Virus record (IMG/VR): IMGVR_UViG_3300009526_000067
Location: 1 to 22,639 of that record
Direction: 5' to 3' (one strand)
DNA from: a virus
DNA length: 22,639 nt
Part shown: one piece after another, positions 15,466-20,625 of the stretch
Layout of the letters: each line of letters opens with the position of its first letter
Numbering within the stretch: position 1 is the stretch's first letter
The notes under the pieces: generated by a model
Seen by the model: the letters and a program-made list of their open reading frames with translations, nothing else
The model's database searches: none
What the model was told of the DNA's origin: nothing
Made by a program: the position numbers and the translations under genes

Positions 15466-15839
15466 ATAAACTAAAATACTTTAAGTTATCAGAATTTGAC
15501 TCCCCCGATTCTGTCGGATCTGGAGAAATGATGGAGACTGAATTCCTTGAGATGCTAGACGTTGCTCGTGATATTGCAGGATTTCCTTTCATAATCAATT
15601 CAGGATTCAGAACGATTTCTCACAATCAGGCTCTAAAGGAGAAAGGTTACAAAGTAGCTAAAAATAGCAGTCATCTTTTGGGATGGGCGGCAGACCTACA
15701 TTGTGGAAGTTCAAAGCGTAGATTCCTGATGTTAGAGGCTCTACTAGATGCAGGTTTCACGAGGCTAGGGATTGGCGATTCTTTCATTCATGTGGATTGC
15801 GACCCTGAGAAGACTCAGATGACTATTTGGACATACTAA
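15462..15839 (+). CDS. Endolysin, M15-type peptidase
   Basis: The protein has 125 residues and no signal peptide. It matches the peptidase M15A-like fold used by phages to cleave peptidoglycan cross-links. The motif SGFRT lies at 47-51. The zinc-binding signature SSHLLGWAADLH supplies His71 and Asp78, and FIHVDCD supplies the third ligand His110, with Asp112. Length is at the short end for a complete single-domain enzyme, and no cell-wall-binding domain is present. It lies between two membrane proteins, in an ATGA overlap with the first, which fits a lysis cassette. Export would need a holin because no secretion signal is seen. Confidence 0.85.
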   Translation: MNKLKYFKLSEFDSPDSVGSGEMMETEFLEMLDVARDIAGFPFIINSGFRTISHNQALKEKGYKVAKNSSHLLGWAADLHCGSSKRRFLMLEALLDAGFTRLGIGDSFIHVDCDPEKTQMTIWTY

Positions 15840-15848
15840 CCCCCCCCT

Positions 15849-16559
15849 ATGAGACCTCGACTACACGGAAACAAACTAGAGGCATATAAGCACCTTACAA
15901 GCCACGAGGAGCGCACTTTAGTAATAGGAGACCTACATTGTCCATTCGACCATAAAGATGCCTTAAATCACGCCCTAGACACTAAGGCGAAGTACAACTG
16001 CTCTCGTGTGGTCTTCATCGGAGATTTAATCGACTCTCACGCAAGTTCGAGGCACGAATCTGACCCTAATGGCATGAGCGCAGGGGATGAATTAAAGGAA
16101 GCGATTAAGAGCGTACAAAAATGGTACAAAGCCTTCGGAGAGAAGGGGACAACAATCATCACGGGAAATCACGACCGCATCGTGGCGCGGAAGGCATTCA
16201 GCGGAGGCATTCCTAGAGAGTGGATTAAGAGCTATAACGAAGTGCTAGGGACTCCCAATTGGACATGGACAGAAAGACTTGTCATAGATGGGATGCAGTT
16301 CGTCCATGGCGAAGGAGGAAGCGCCAGATCAAAAGCAAAAAACGACCTGATGACTACGATACAGGGTCACATCCATACTCAGATGTACACAGAGCATTTC
16401 TCAGGGGTCAATAGCAAAATTTGGGCGTGTCAGGTCGGTTGTCTTATAGACCGCGAAAGCTACGCTTACAGCTATGCAAAGAACTTCAAGCGTCAGGCGT
16501 TAGGCGTGGCAGTAATTATCGGAAACCACACCTGCATAAACGTCCCCCTCCCTGAATGA
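15849..16559 (+). CDS. Calcineurin-like metallophosphoesterase
   Basis: The protein has 236 residues and carries all five metal-binding blocks of the family: GDLH at 27-30, GD at 58-59, GNHD at 106-109, HGE at 153-155 and GHIHT at 173-177. Such enzymes hydrolyse phosphomono- or diesters with two metal ions; the substrate in phages is generally unknown. The ATG at 15849 follows a run of eight C and a single T, an unusual leader. It ends in an ATGA overlap with the next gene. Placement inside the lysis-like block may only reflect late expression; DNA or RNA repair, or nucleotide processing, are alternatives. Confidence 0.85.
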   Translation: MRPRLHGNKLEAYKHLTSHEERTLVIGDLHCPFDHKDALNHALDTKAKYNCSRVVFIGDLIDSHASSRHESDPNGMSAGDELKEAIKSVQKWYKAFGEKGTTIITGNHDRIVARKAFSGGIPREWIKSYNEVLGTPNWTWTERLVIDGMQFVHGEGGSARSKAKNDLMTTIQGHIHTQMYTEHFSGVNSKIWACQVGCLIDRESYAYSYAKNFKRQALGVAVIIGNHTCINVPLPE

Positions 16560-16978
16560 TGACAACATCAAAAAGAGAAAACTACACCCTTCTGCTGTCA
16601 CAGAATCCATGTGAATTGTTTCGGTATTTTAATACTCAGGATTTGCACGGATTAAATTTGAACGACTGCAAAGACTATAGAAATACATCAGAAGATTCTT
16701 ACATCGCTGGACTAAGCAATATAGACCCCTGTACAGGTGAAAGATTTATTTTCATAAACCTAAGCAGATGCACAGACGATATTCACACAATGGGACTCGT
16801 AATGCACGAGACAATGCACCTAGCTTTTAACCTATTTGAAGATGAAGAGGAACTCATCACTTTTGCTGAGAATGAAGCGTATAAAATTATAGACGAGATT
16901 CAAAAAAATGAGCATAATATACACCTCAGTAATTCTAGCAATATCAGCAGGAATCTTAATACTAACCTTAACCAATGA
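16556..16978 (+). CDS. Putative zinc metalloprotease-like protein with HExxH motif
   Basis: The protein has 140 residues and starts at ATG 16556 within an ATGA overlap. The segment GLVMHETMHLAF (residues 80-91) gives a HExxH zinc motif at 84-88 in a helix, followed by an acidic helix (EDEEELITFAENEAYKI) that could donate the third ligand. The N-terminal half is polar, with several cysteines (19, 38, 59, 72). The last 20 residues are asparagine/serine-rich and coincide with a hydrophobic 24-residue frame (16908-16982), so the C-terminus may be constrained by an overlapping gene. Function unknown; the gene sits beside lysis genes and could process host or virion proteins. The motif alone does not prove enzymatic activity. 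Confidence 0.6.
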   Translation: MMTTSKRENYTLLLSQNPCELFRYFNTQDLHGLNLNDCKDYRNTSEDSYIAGLSNIDPCTGERFIFINLSRCTDDIHTMGLVMHETMHLAFNLFEDEEELITFAENEAYKIIDEIQKNEHNIHLSNSSNISRNLNTNLNQ

Positions 16979-16982
16979 ATAA
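16908..16982 (+). CDS. Possible 24-residue membrane peptide nested between two genes
   Basis: ATG 16908 to TAA 16982 encodes MSIIYTSVILAISAGILILT plus LTNE, almost entirely one membrane segment. It lies out of frame inside the end of the HExxH gene and overlaps the start of the holin-like gene. The host gene's product is low-complexity over the same bases, as expected if the nested frame were the constrained one. Small membrane peptides are common in lysis regions. Chance is possible at this length. Confidence 0.3.
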   Translation: MSIIYTSVILAISAGILILTLTNE

Positions 16983-17193
16983 GCAACTTATAGAGATACT
17001 CAAAGCGTTTGACCTCACCCAGATCATGAAAGGCAAAGGAGACCTTCGTAGATGGAGCGCAAAGCGTACTATAGGGGGTTTAATTGTAGTCTATGCCCTG
17101 ACAAGTATGAACGGAGAGATAACAACGAACGGAATCATCCTCTGCTGTGTGGGTATTTTACCCCTGTGTATCTCGTTTCTAGAAAAAGATTAG
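16975..17193 (+). CDS. Holin-like small membrane protein
   Basis: The protein has 72 residues. After a basic/polar N-terminus (KGKGDLRRWSAKR) there are two hydrophobic segments, at about residues 33-45 (IGGLIVVYALTSM) and 52-69 (NGIILCCVGILPLCISFL), with a short polar turn and a charged end (EKD). Two membrane segments, small size and location as last gene of the lysis block before a terminator fit a holin. It starts in an ATGA overlap with the HExxH gene. I cannot tell whether this protein or the one at 15256 is the functional holin. Confidence 0.6.
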   Translation: MNKQLIEILKAFDLTQIMKGKGDLRRWSAKRTIGGLIVVYALTSMNGEITTNGIILCCVGILPLCISFLEKD

Positions 17194-17252
17194 TATATTG
17201 TAGCATCGTGTGACGCAATTATACGATACATCGGAGGTAACCCGATAAGGAG

Positions 17253-17283
17253 GGGGTAGACTTAACGAAGTCACCCCTTTTTT
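17253..17283 (+). terminator. Intrinsic terminator at the end of the late region
   Basis: GGGGT, a bulged A and GACTT pair with AAGTC and ACCCC around the loop AACG, followed by T6. It is a strong rho-independent terminator 60 bases after the stop of the last late gene and 95 bases before the early promoter. It separates late from early transcription. Confidence 0.87.
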
Positions 17284-17320
17284 AATGCCCTATAAATAAA
17301 ATATAAAAAAACTTTGCATT

Positions 17321-17336
17321 GTAAACCCTCGTAAAC
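17321..17336 (+). repeat. Direct repeat GTAAAC, 10-base spacing
   Basis: GTAAAC occurs at 17321-17326 and again at 17331-17336, separated by CCTC and thus one helical turn apart. It lies about 45 bases upstream of the early promoter's -33 box. The spacing would put two protein contacts on the same face of the helix, so an activator or repressor site is conceivable. Confidence 0.35.
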
Positions 17337-17378
17337 ATTGAGAAAACCAAACCAACCCCCTCATAACATAAAATAAAG

Positions 17379-17409
17379 TTTGTATAATGGGATATTATAA
17401 CTATCTTTG
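17379..17409 (+). promoter_or_regulatory. Early promoter of Bacteroidetes type
   Basis: TTTG at 17379-17382, a 19-base spacer and TATCTTTG at 17402-17409 match the Bacteroidetes primary-sigma consensus (TTTG-N19-TAnnTTTG) at every fixed base. The first early ATG (17438) follows 28 bases after the -7 box, giving a short A/T-rich leader. It lies just after the late terminator and would drive the early operon. Confidence 0.82.
17383..17399 (+). promoter_or_regulatory. Candidate operator: perfect palindrome inside the promoter spacer
   Basis: TATAAT, GGGAT, ATTATA form a perfect 6-base inverted repeat with a 5-base centre, filling almost the whole spacer between the -33 and -7 boxes. A dimeric repressor bound here would block RNA polymerase. 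One of the helix-turn-helix proteins encoded downstream (19014-19424 or 19424-19654) is a possible ligand; this is inference. Confidence 0.55.
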
Positions 17410-17437
17410 GGTATAATTAATCACTAAAATTAAAAAC

Positions 17438-17593
17438 ATGAAATTCTCAAAACAACAACTTCAAGTAATAGCATACTCAGTTTCACTTCTTGAAAGTGAT
17501 GGAGATAATGAGTTATCATCAAGTACAAATGTAGATATGCAGCAGATACTTGGAAAATTACAAGAGGTCGGAATTTGGGGAAACGTAGAATAA
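17438..17593 (+). CDS. Small early protein, 51 residues
   Basis: It is the first gene after the early promoter: ATG 17438 to TAA 17593, MKFSKQQLQVIAYSVSLLESDGD..., ending in LGKLQEVGIWGNVE. It is mixed helical with a polar serine-rich middle; there is no membrane segment, cysteine or recognisable motif. First-transcribed small phage genes often encode host-takeover or anti-defence proteins, but nothing here identifies such a role. The leader is A/T-rich without a Shine-Dalgarno sequence, as in other genes of this phage. The well-formed promoter and start support it as a real gene. Confidence 0.6.
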   Translation: MKFSKQQLQVIAYSVSLLESDGDNELSSSTNVDMQQILGKLQEVGIWGNVE

Positions 17594-17610
17594 TTAAAAT
17601 CAAATCAAAT

Positions 17611-17651
17611 ATCTGAATGGTTCTAGAGGGGTTCGATTCCCCTCGCAGATA
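17611..17651 (+). other. tRNA 3'-half-like element, possible attP core or structured RNA
   Basis: AGGGG (17627-17631), the loop TTCGATT and CCCCT (17639-17643) form a canonical T arm, followed by a seven-base acceptor-like strand CGCAGAT and the discriminator-like A17651. Upstream, ATCTG (17611-17615) can pair with CAGAT (17646-17650). No D arm, anticodon stem 5' strand or complete acceptor strand precedes it, so it is not an intact tRNA. Phages that integrate at tRNA or tmRNA genes carry exactly such 3' parts, making an attP core plausible. The alternative is a structured leader in the early transcript. Confidence 0.55.
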
Positions 17652-17657
17652 CTAACC

Positions 17658-17670
17658 GCAGGACACCTGC
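17658..17670 (+). promoter_or_regulatory. Hairpin GCAGG-ACA-CCTGC before the gene at 17685
   Basis: This is a perfect 5-base stem with a 3-base loop ending 14 bases before the start codon at 17685. There is no T run after it, so it is not a terminator. It belongs to a set of hairpins placed at nearly the same distance before starts (see also 12435-12456, 18578-18597 and 19658-19676). Confidence 0.45.
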
Positions 17671-17684
17671 ACAAAATCCATAAA

Positions 17685-18137
17685 ATGGAAAATTTCACAA
17701 AGACCATAGCTGAGGTCAAATCAGCACTAGACCAAGCGACTCAAATGCTTGAAGAGAATCAAACGCTCAGAGAAGAGATTCAGAGCCTTAAAGCAAGTCC
17801 AAACACTCACAGCAATGAGCGTGACCTGAAAGTCCTTGAGATGGCTTACCAAGCAGGAAGGGATGCCGTAATCGGACAGCTAAGGAATCAAAGCTATGAA
17901 ACGACTCACGAGATTGACGAGTCAACGTATTCAGATGGCTTTGAGATTCAATTCACTCAGGAGGTAGATATTGAGATAGACCTTGAAACTGTAATCGATA
18001 GCATCTACGATGAGCTGGAGATGGACAGCGATGACTTTAAGAAGCTACAGGAGGAAATTGAATTCACATTAGCCGCTCAACGGGCACTTGATGTCCTGAA
18101 TTTAGAGCAGATTACAACTAACAAAATTGAAGCGTAA
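17685..18137 (+). CDS. Early protein of unknown function with N-terminal coiled coil
   Basis: The protein has 150 residues and is acidic. Residues 1-36 form a likely coiled coil (AEVKSALDQATQMLEENQTLREEIQSL). A second helix (LKVLEMAYQAGRDAVIGQLRNQ) follows, then a strand-rich part (FEIQFTQEVDIEIDLETVIDSIYDELEMD) and a C-terminal helix. No catalytic or DNA-binding motif is evident. It ends in a TAATG overlap with the next gene. I do not recognise the family. Confidence 0.65.
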   Translation: MENFTKTIAEVKSALDQATQMLEENQTLREEIQSLKASPNTHSNERDLKVLEMAYQAGRDAVIGQLRNQSYETTHEIDESTYSDGFEIQFTQEVDIEIDLETVIDSIYDELEMDSDDFKKLQEEIEFTLAAQRALDVLNLEQITTNKIEA

Positions 18138-18382
18138 TGAATCAGGAATTTGTAGAGCAACAGATTGAAGCAACTAAGTCAGACTTAGTCTTCCACGAGT
18201 TACAACTCAAACTATCTTTAACAACTCAGCAAGGACTTGAACTCTTGCCGAAGGGGGAAAATGAGAAGCTAATAATAGACGCAAGGGATAGCGTCAAGTG
18301 GTACAATAAGAGAGTAGACCACGACCACAATATGCTAGACGTTCTCTACTCTGCTCGTGACCTAACCAATACAGCGAAATAA
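18137..18382 (+). CDS. Small early protein, 81 residues
   Basis: ATG 18137 overlaps the preceding stop as TAATG. The sequence is helical and polar: an N-terminal amphipathic helix (EFVEQQIEATKSDLVFHELQLKLSL), a loop with LLPKGENEK, then IDARDSVKWYNKRVDHDHNMLDVLYSAR. There are no membrane segments, cysteines or known motifs. Short coupled genes of this kind are typical of the early operon. Function unknown. Confidence 0.6.
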   Translation: MNQEFVEQQIEATKSDLVFHELQLKLSLTTQQGLELLPKGENEKLIIDARDSVKWYNKRVDHDHNMLDVLYSARDLTNTAK

Positions 18383-18546
18383 TGGAAGACTACAGCATCA
18401 ATTTTCAGGAGATACTTGACAAGATGACCCTACAAGACCTCAAGCGATTTAAGGAGAGTTTAGGGAAGTATTTTGACAGAAGACTAGCGAAGAAAATCAC
18501 GGAGCTAGAGGAGGCTAGAAAGAGCCTAAATTTATTATCTAATTAA
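18382..18546 (+). CDS. Small early protein, 54 residues
   Basis: ATG 18382 overlaps the preceding TAA by one base; the stop is at 18544-18546. MEDYSINFQEILDKMTLQDLKRFKESLGKYFDRRLAKKITELEEARKSLNLLSN is predicted to be almost entirely helical, with a basic middle and a heptad-like C-terminal helix. Its size and charge could fit a nucleic-acid or protein-binding accessory factor, but no motif supports this. The start context and coupling support it as a real gene. Confidence 0.58.
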   Translation: MEDYSINFQEILDKMTLQDLKRFKESLGKYFDRRLAKKITELEEARKSLNLLSN

Positions 18547-18577
18547 GCAAGATTTAACTTACATTTACAATTAATCA

Positions 18578-18597
18578 GGGGGGCGATTCTGCTCCCC
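18578..18597 (+). promoter_or_regulatory. G/C hairpin before the gene at 18613
   Basis: GGGGGGC pairs with GCTCCCC around GATTCT (seven base pairs, one G-U). It ends 15 bases before ATG 18613 and is followed by ATAAATTT rather than a T run, so termination is doubtful. It may stabilise the message or act as a processing site. Confidence 0.5.
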
Positions 18598-18612
18598 ATA
18601 AATTTCAATAAG

Positions 18613-19017
18613 ATGGCAACATCAAAAATCAAGTCTATCATGAAGACTGAAAATACATGGCAAGGACAATCAGGTACGATGTACGACTACAGAGTGACAA
18701 TGGAGGACGATACTGAGGGAGTAGCCTCTAGCACCTCACCTGAAGCACCCCCCTACATTGTAGGCGATGAGGTAGAGTATACTAAGTCGGAGAATAAGTT
18801 CGGAGTTAAGCTAAGGATTAAGAAGGAAAGCACGTTCTCAGATGGAGGAAGCTGGAAGGCTGACCCTGCGAAGGATGAGAAGATAACTAACTCATGGGCG
18901 TTGAATGCCGCTATCCAGATCATAGGAAAATGTGAGGAGAAAATGTCTTACGATGAGTACATCGAAGGGGCAGGATTAGTCGCTAAGTTATTAATTCATA
19001 AACGTGACAACCTATGA
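18613..19017 (+). CDS. Possible OB-fold nucleic-acid-binding protein
   Basis: The protein has 134 residues. The N-terminal 75 residues are strand-rich (KIKSIMKTENTWQGQSGTMYDYRVTMEDD, GDEVEYTKSENKFGVKLRIKKES), compatible with an OB-type barrel such as a phage single-strand-binding protein. The C-terminal part is helical (SWALNAAIQIIGKCEEKMSYDEYIEGAGLVAKLL). Its position upstream of DNA-binding proteins and the exonuclease fits a recombination or replication accessory. I do not recognise the family and the OB assignment is by pattern only. It ends in an ATGA overlap with the next gene. Confidence 0.5.
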   Translation: MATSKIKSIMKTENTWQGQSGTMYDYRVTMEDDTEGVASSTSPEAPPYIVGDEVEYTKSENKFGVKLRIKKESTFSDGGSWKADPAKDEKITNSWALNAAIQIIGKCEEKMSYDEYIEGAGLVAKLLIHKRDNL

Positions 19018-19424
19018 GCAAATTTAGCATAGAGGCTTTGTATGACATACAACCTCACATCAAACCGACAGAGGAACTTATCCTGTGCCTATTGAGCCGA
19101 AAGGGTGCGACACTCAAAGAAGTGTCAGAAAGTCTCTCTATGCCCCTACAAACAGCCTCAGCAAGATTGAGCGAGTTACACGACTCAGGACTGATTCATC
19201 AGTCAGAGCATAACTCAGCAAAGTATCACTTAACCCCCTTAGAAAATGTCTCCTCTGTAAAGTATAAGAGAGACAGGAAGAGATTCGACAAGTGGAAGAA
19301 ACTTGGTGAGGAGCGTGGATACTTTGGAATGGCTCAGGCTGACCTTATGGACGAGTATTATGACGAGAACGGAAAGGAGAAGAACCCCTCTCCAGAAATC
19401 AAAAAATCAGAACTAGCATTCTAA
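19014..19424 (+). CDS. Winged helix-turn-helix DNA-binding protein
   Basis: The protein has 136 residues. Residues 18-80 carry a winged-helix pattern of MarR/ArsR style: IKPTEELILCLLSRKGATLKEVSESLSM-PLQTASARLSELHDSGLIHQSEHNSAKYHLT, with the recognition helix at about 45-57 and the wing after GLI. The C-terminal half is basic then acidic (YKRDRKRFDKWKKLGEERGYF ... YYDENGKEKNP). It could be a transcription regulator of the early region or a replication-associated DNA binder. ATG 19014 overlaps the preceding stop as ATGA, and its own stop overlaps the next start as TAATG. Confidence 0.68.
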   Translation: MSKFSIEALYDIQPHIKPTEELILCLLSRKGATLKEVSESLSMPLQTASARLSELHDSGLIHQSEHNSAKYHLTPLENVSSVKYKRDRKRFDKWKKLGEERGYFGMAQADLMDEYYDENGKEKNPSPEIKKSELAF

Positions 19425-19654
19425 TGGCAAAGCACGAAACAAGCGACTTTAAAAAGTTCATTAAAAAACACTTTGGGACTCAGGCAAACTGCGCGAAGGA
19501 GTTAGGCGTTACAACTATGACAGTCTACCATTGGCAAACTAGCAACCCAAGAGGGATGTTAAAACACGCCCCTGAGATAGTTAACAAGTGTAACACTACT
19601 TGGACACAATTGGCAGGAGAAGTCCTGCACAGAGAAGAAGAATTGAATCAATAA
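19424..19654 (+). CDS. Small helix-turn-helix protein, Cro/CI-like
   Basis: The protein has 76 residues. The helix-turn-helix lies at about residues 18-38 (GTQANCAKELGVTTMTVYHW), followed by an S/N-rich turn and a helix (HAPEIVNKC). This is the size and layout of Cro-type or Lambda CII-like regulators. TAATG overlap with the upstream winged-helix gene indicates co-expression. A role as repressor of the early promoter is possible but untested; no oligomerisation domain is obvious. Confidence 0.65.
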   Translation: MAKHETSDFKKFIKKHFGTQANCAKELGVTTMTVYHWQTSNPRGMLKHAPEIVNKCNTTWTQLAGEVLHREEELNQ

Positions 19655-19657
19655 TCA

Positions 19658-19676
19658 GAGGGGGACAACCCCCCTC
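19658..19676 (+). promoter_or_regulatory. GAGGGGG/CCCCCTC hairpin before the gene at 19691
   Basis: GAGGGGG pairs with a C5-6 TC strand around the loop ACAA, giving about seven pairs. It ends 14 bases before ATG 19691 and is followed by A7, not T, so it is not a + strand terminator. It starts just four bases after the stop of the previous gene (19654). Confidence 0.5.
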
Positions 19677-19690
19677 AAAAAAACAGTAAA

Positions 19691-19918
19691 ATGGCAAAAT
19701 TTGTAAAGAGTAAAGACGTTCAAAAAGTAGAGCGCAAAAAGATTCAGACAACAACCCTGAACATCCTAGAAGGAGACCTCATCGCAACGAATAGAGGATG
19801 GAAGAAAGCGATGTGTGACGCTTACATGGATAAGGAAGGAATTATCTGCGTCGAGATAAAGACCTTTGGTCTGTGGAAGTATATGAGTTACGACCAAGCA
19901 ATAACGATACAGCGATGA
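19691..19918 (+). CDS. Small early protein, 75 residues
   Basis: The basic N-terminus (MAKFVKSKDVQKVERKKIQTTT) is followed by a short strand-rich domain (LNILEGDLIATNRGWKKAMCDAYMDKEGIICVEIKTFGLWKYMSYDQAITIQR). There are two cysteines and no membrane segment. The compact beta character suggests a small SH3- or Tudor-like fold, but no family is recognised. It overlaps the exonuclease start by four bases (ATG 19915), so it may be a partner of that enzyme. Confidence 0.6.
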   Translation: MAKFVKSKDVQKVERKKIQTTTLNILEGDLIATNRGWKKAMCDAYMDKEGIICVEIKTFGLWKYMSYDQAITIQR

Positions 19919-20625
19919 TAGACAGAACACAGCTATCCTATTCGTCGTTAAAATCGTTCATCAAATCTCCAGCTCACTTTCTAGCTTACAAGAGAAGGGA
20001 CTTTGTAGAATCAGCCTCTATGCGCTTAGGGACAGCCGTTCATTCGGCTCTCCTTGAGCCTGAGGAGTTCGAGAAGATTTACGATGTCACAGACTTGAGG
20101 AAGAACACCAAAGCCTACAAGGAGATGGTATCTAATAACCCCAAAAAGATTTATCTTAATAACTCAGATTGGCGAAGCATCCAAGAGATAAAGAGACGAT
20201 TTGCACAGAACAGGGAAGCAACTGAACTGCTAGACTTATGTAGTAAGCGAGAGACCGAAGTGAAGCGTGAGATTCAGGGCGTTCCTTTCAGGGGGTTCGT
20301 GGACGCGATGTCTAAGGATGTAATAGTAGACTTGAAGACTACACAGGACGCAAGTGCGGAGGGATTTAGTAAGAGCGTGTACAACTTTTCTTATCACTTA
20401 CAGGCTGCTATTTATAAGGAGTTAACAGGCGCAAAAGAATTCTACATTATAGCGATTGAGAACACCGCCCCCCATAACATCTGCATCTACAGGCTCAGTC
20501 AGGACGCTCTAGATAGTGGTTACGCAATGATGAGCAAAGGGATAGACTCCTTTAAGAATTGGAACGGAGAAGAGACAGGGTACGTGAATGATGGCATCCT
20601 AAGCCTTCCACGATGGGCGAAGTAG
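19915..20625 (+). CDS. RecE/exonuclease VIII-like PD-(D/E)XK nuclease
   Basis: The frame extends up to 19873, but ATG 19915 overlaps the previous stop as ATGA and begins MIDRTQLSYSSLKSFIKSPAHF, the normal start of this family (236 residues). Motifs: GTAVHSALLEP at 39-49 with His43; Glu115 in RETEVKR; FRGFVDAM with Asp130; IVDLKTT with Asp139 and Lys141; YHLQAAIYKE with Gln163 and Tyr167. This is the DUF3799-type 5'-3' exonuclease that resects double-stranded DNA for annealing recombination. Its usual RecT/Erf partner is not in the window. It overlaps the replication gene by 13 bases. Confidence 0.88.
   Translation: MIDRTQLSYSSLKSFIKSPAHFLAYKRRDFVESASMRLGTAVHSALLEPEEFEKIYDVTDLRKNTKAYKEMVSNNPKKIYLNNSDWRSIQEIKRRFAQNREATELLDLCSKRETEVKREIQGVPFRGFVDAMSKDVIVDLKTTQDASAEGFSKSVYNFSYHLQAAIYKELTGAKEFYIIAIENTAPHNICIYRLSQDALDSGYAMMSKGIDSFKNWNGEETGYVNDGILSLPRWAK

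Noticed and set aside
17578-17651. Complete tRNA gene
   Set aside because: There is no D arm, no anticodon stem and no full acceptor 5' strand upstream of the T arm; only the 3' part is present.
18551-18570. Promoter-like TACATTTA before the gene at 18613
   Set aside because: One mismatch to TAnnTTTG and no TTTG at the right upstream distance.
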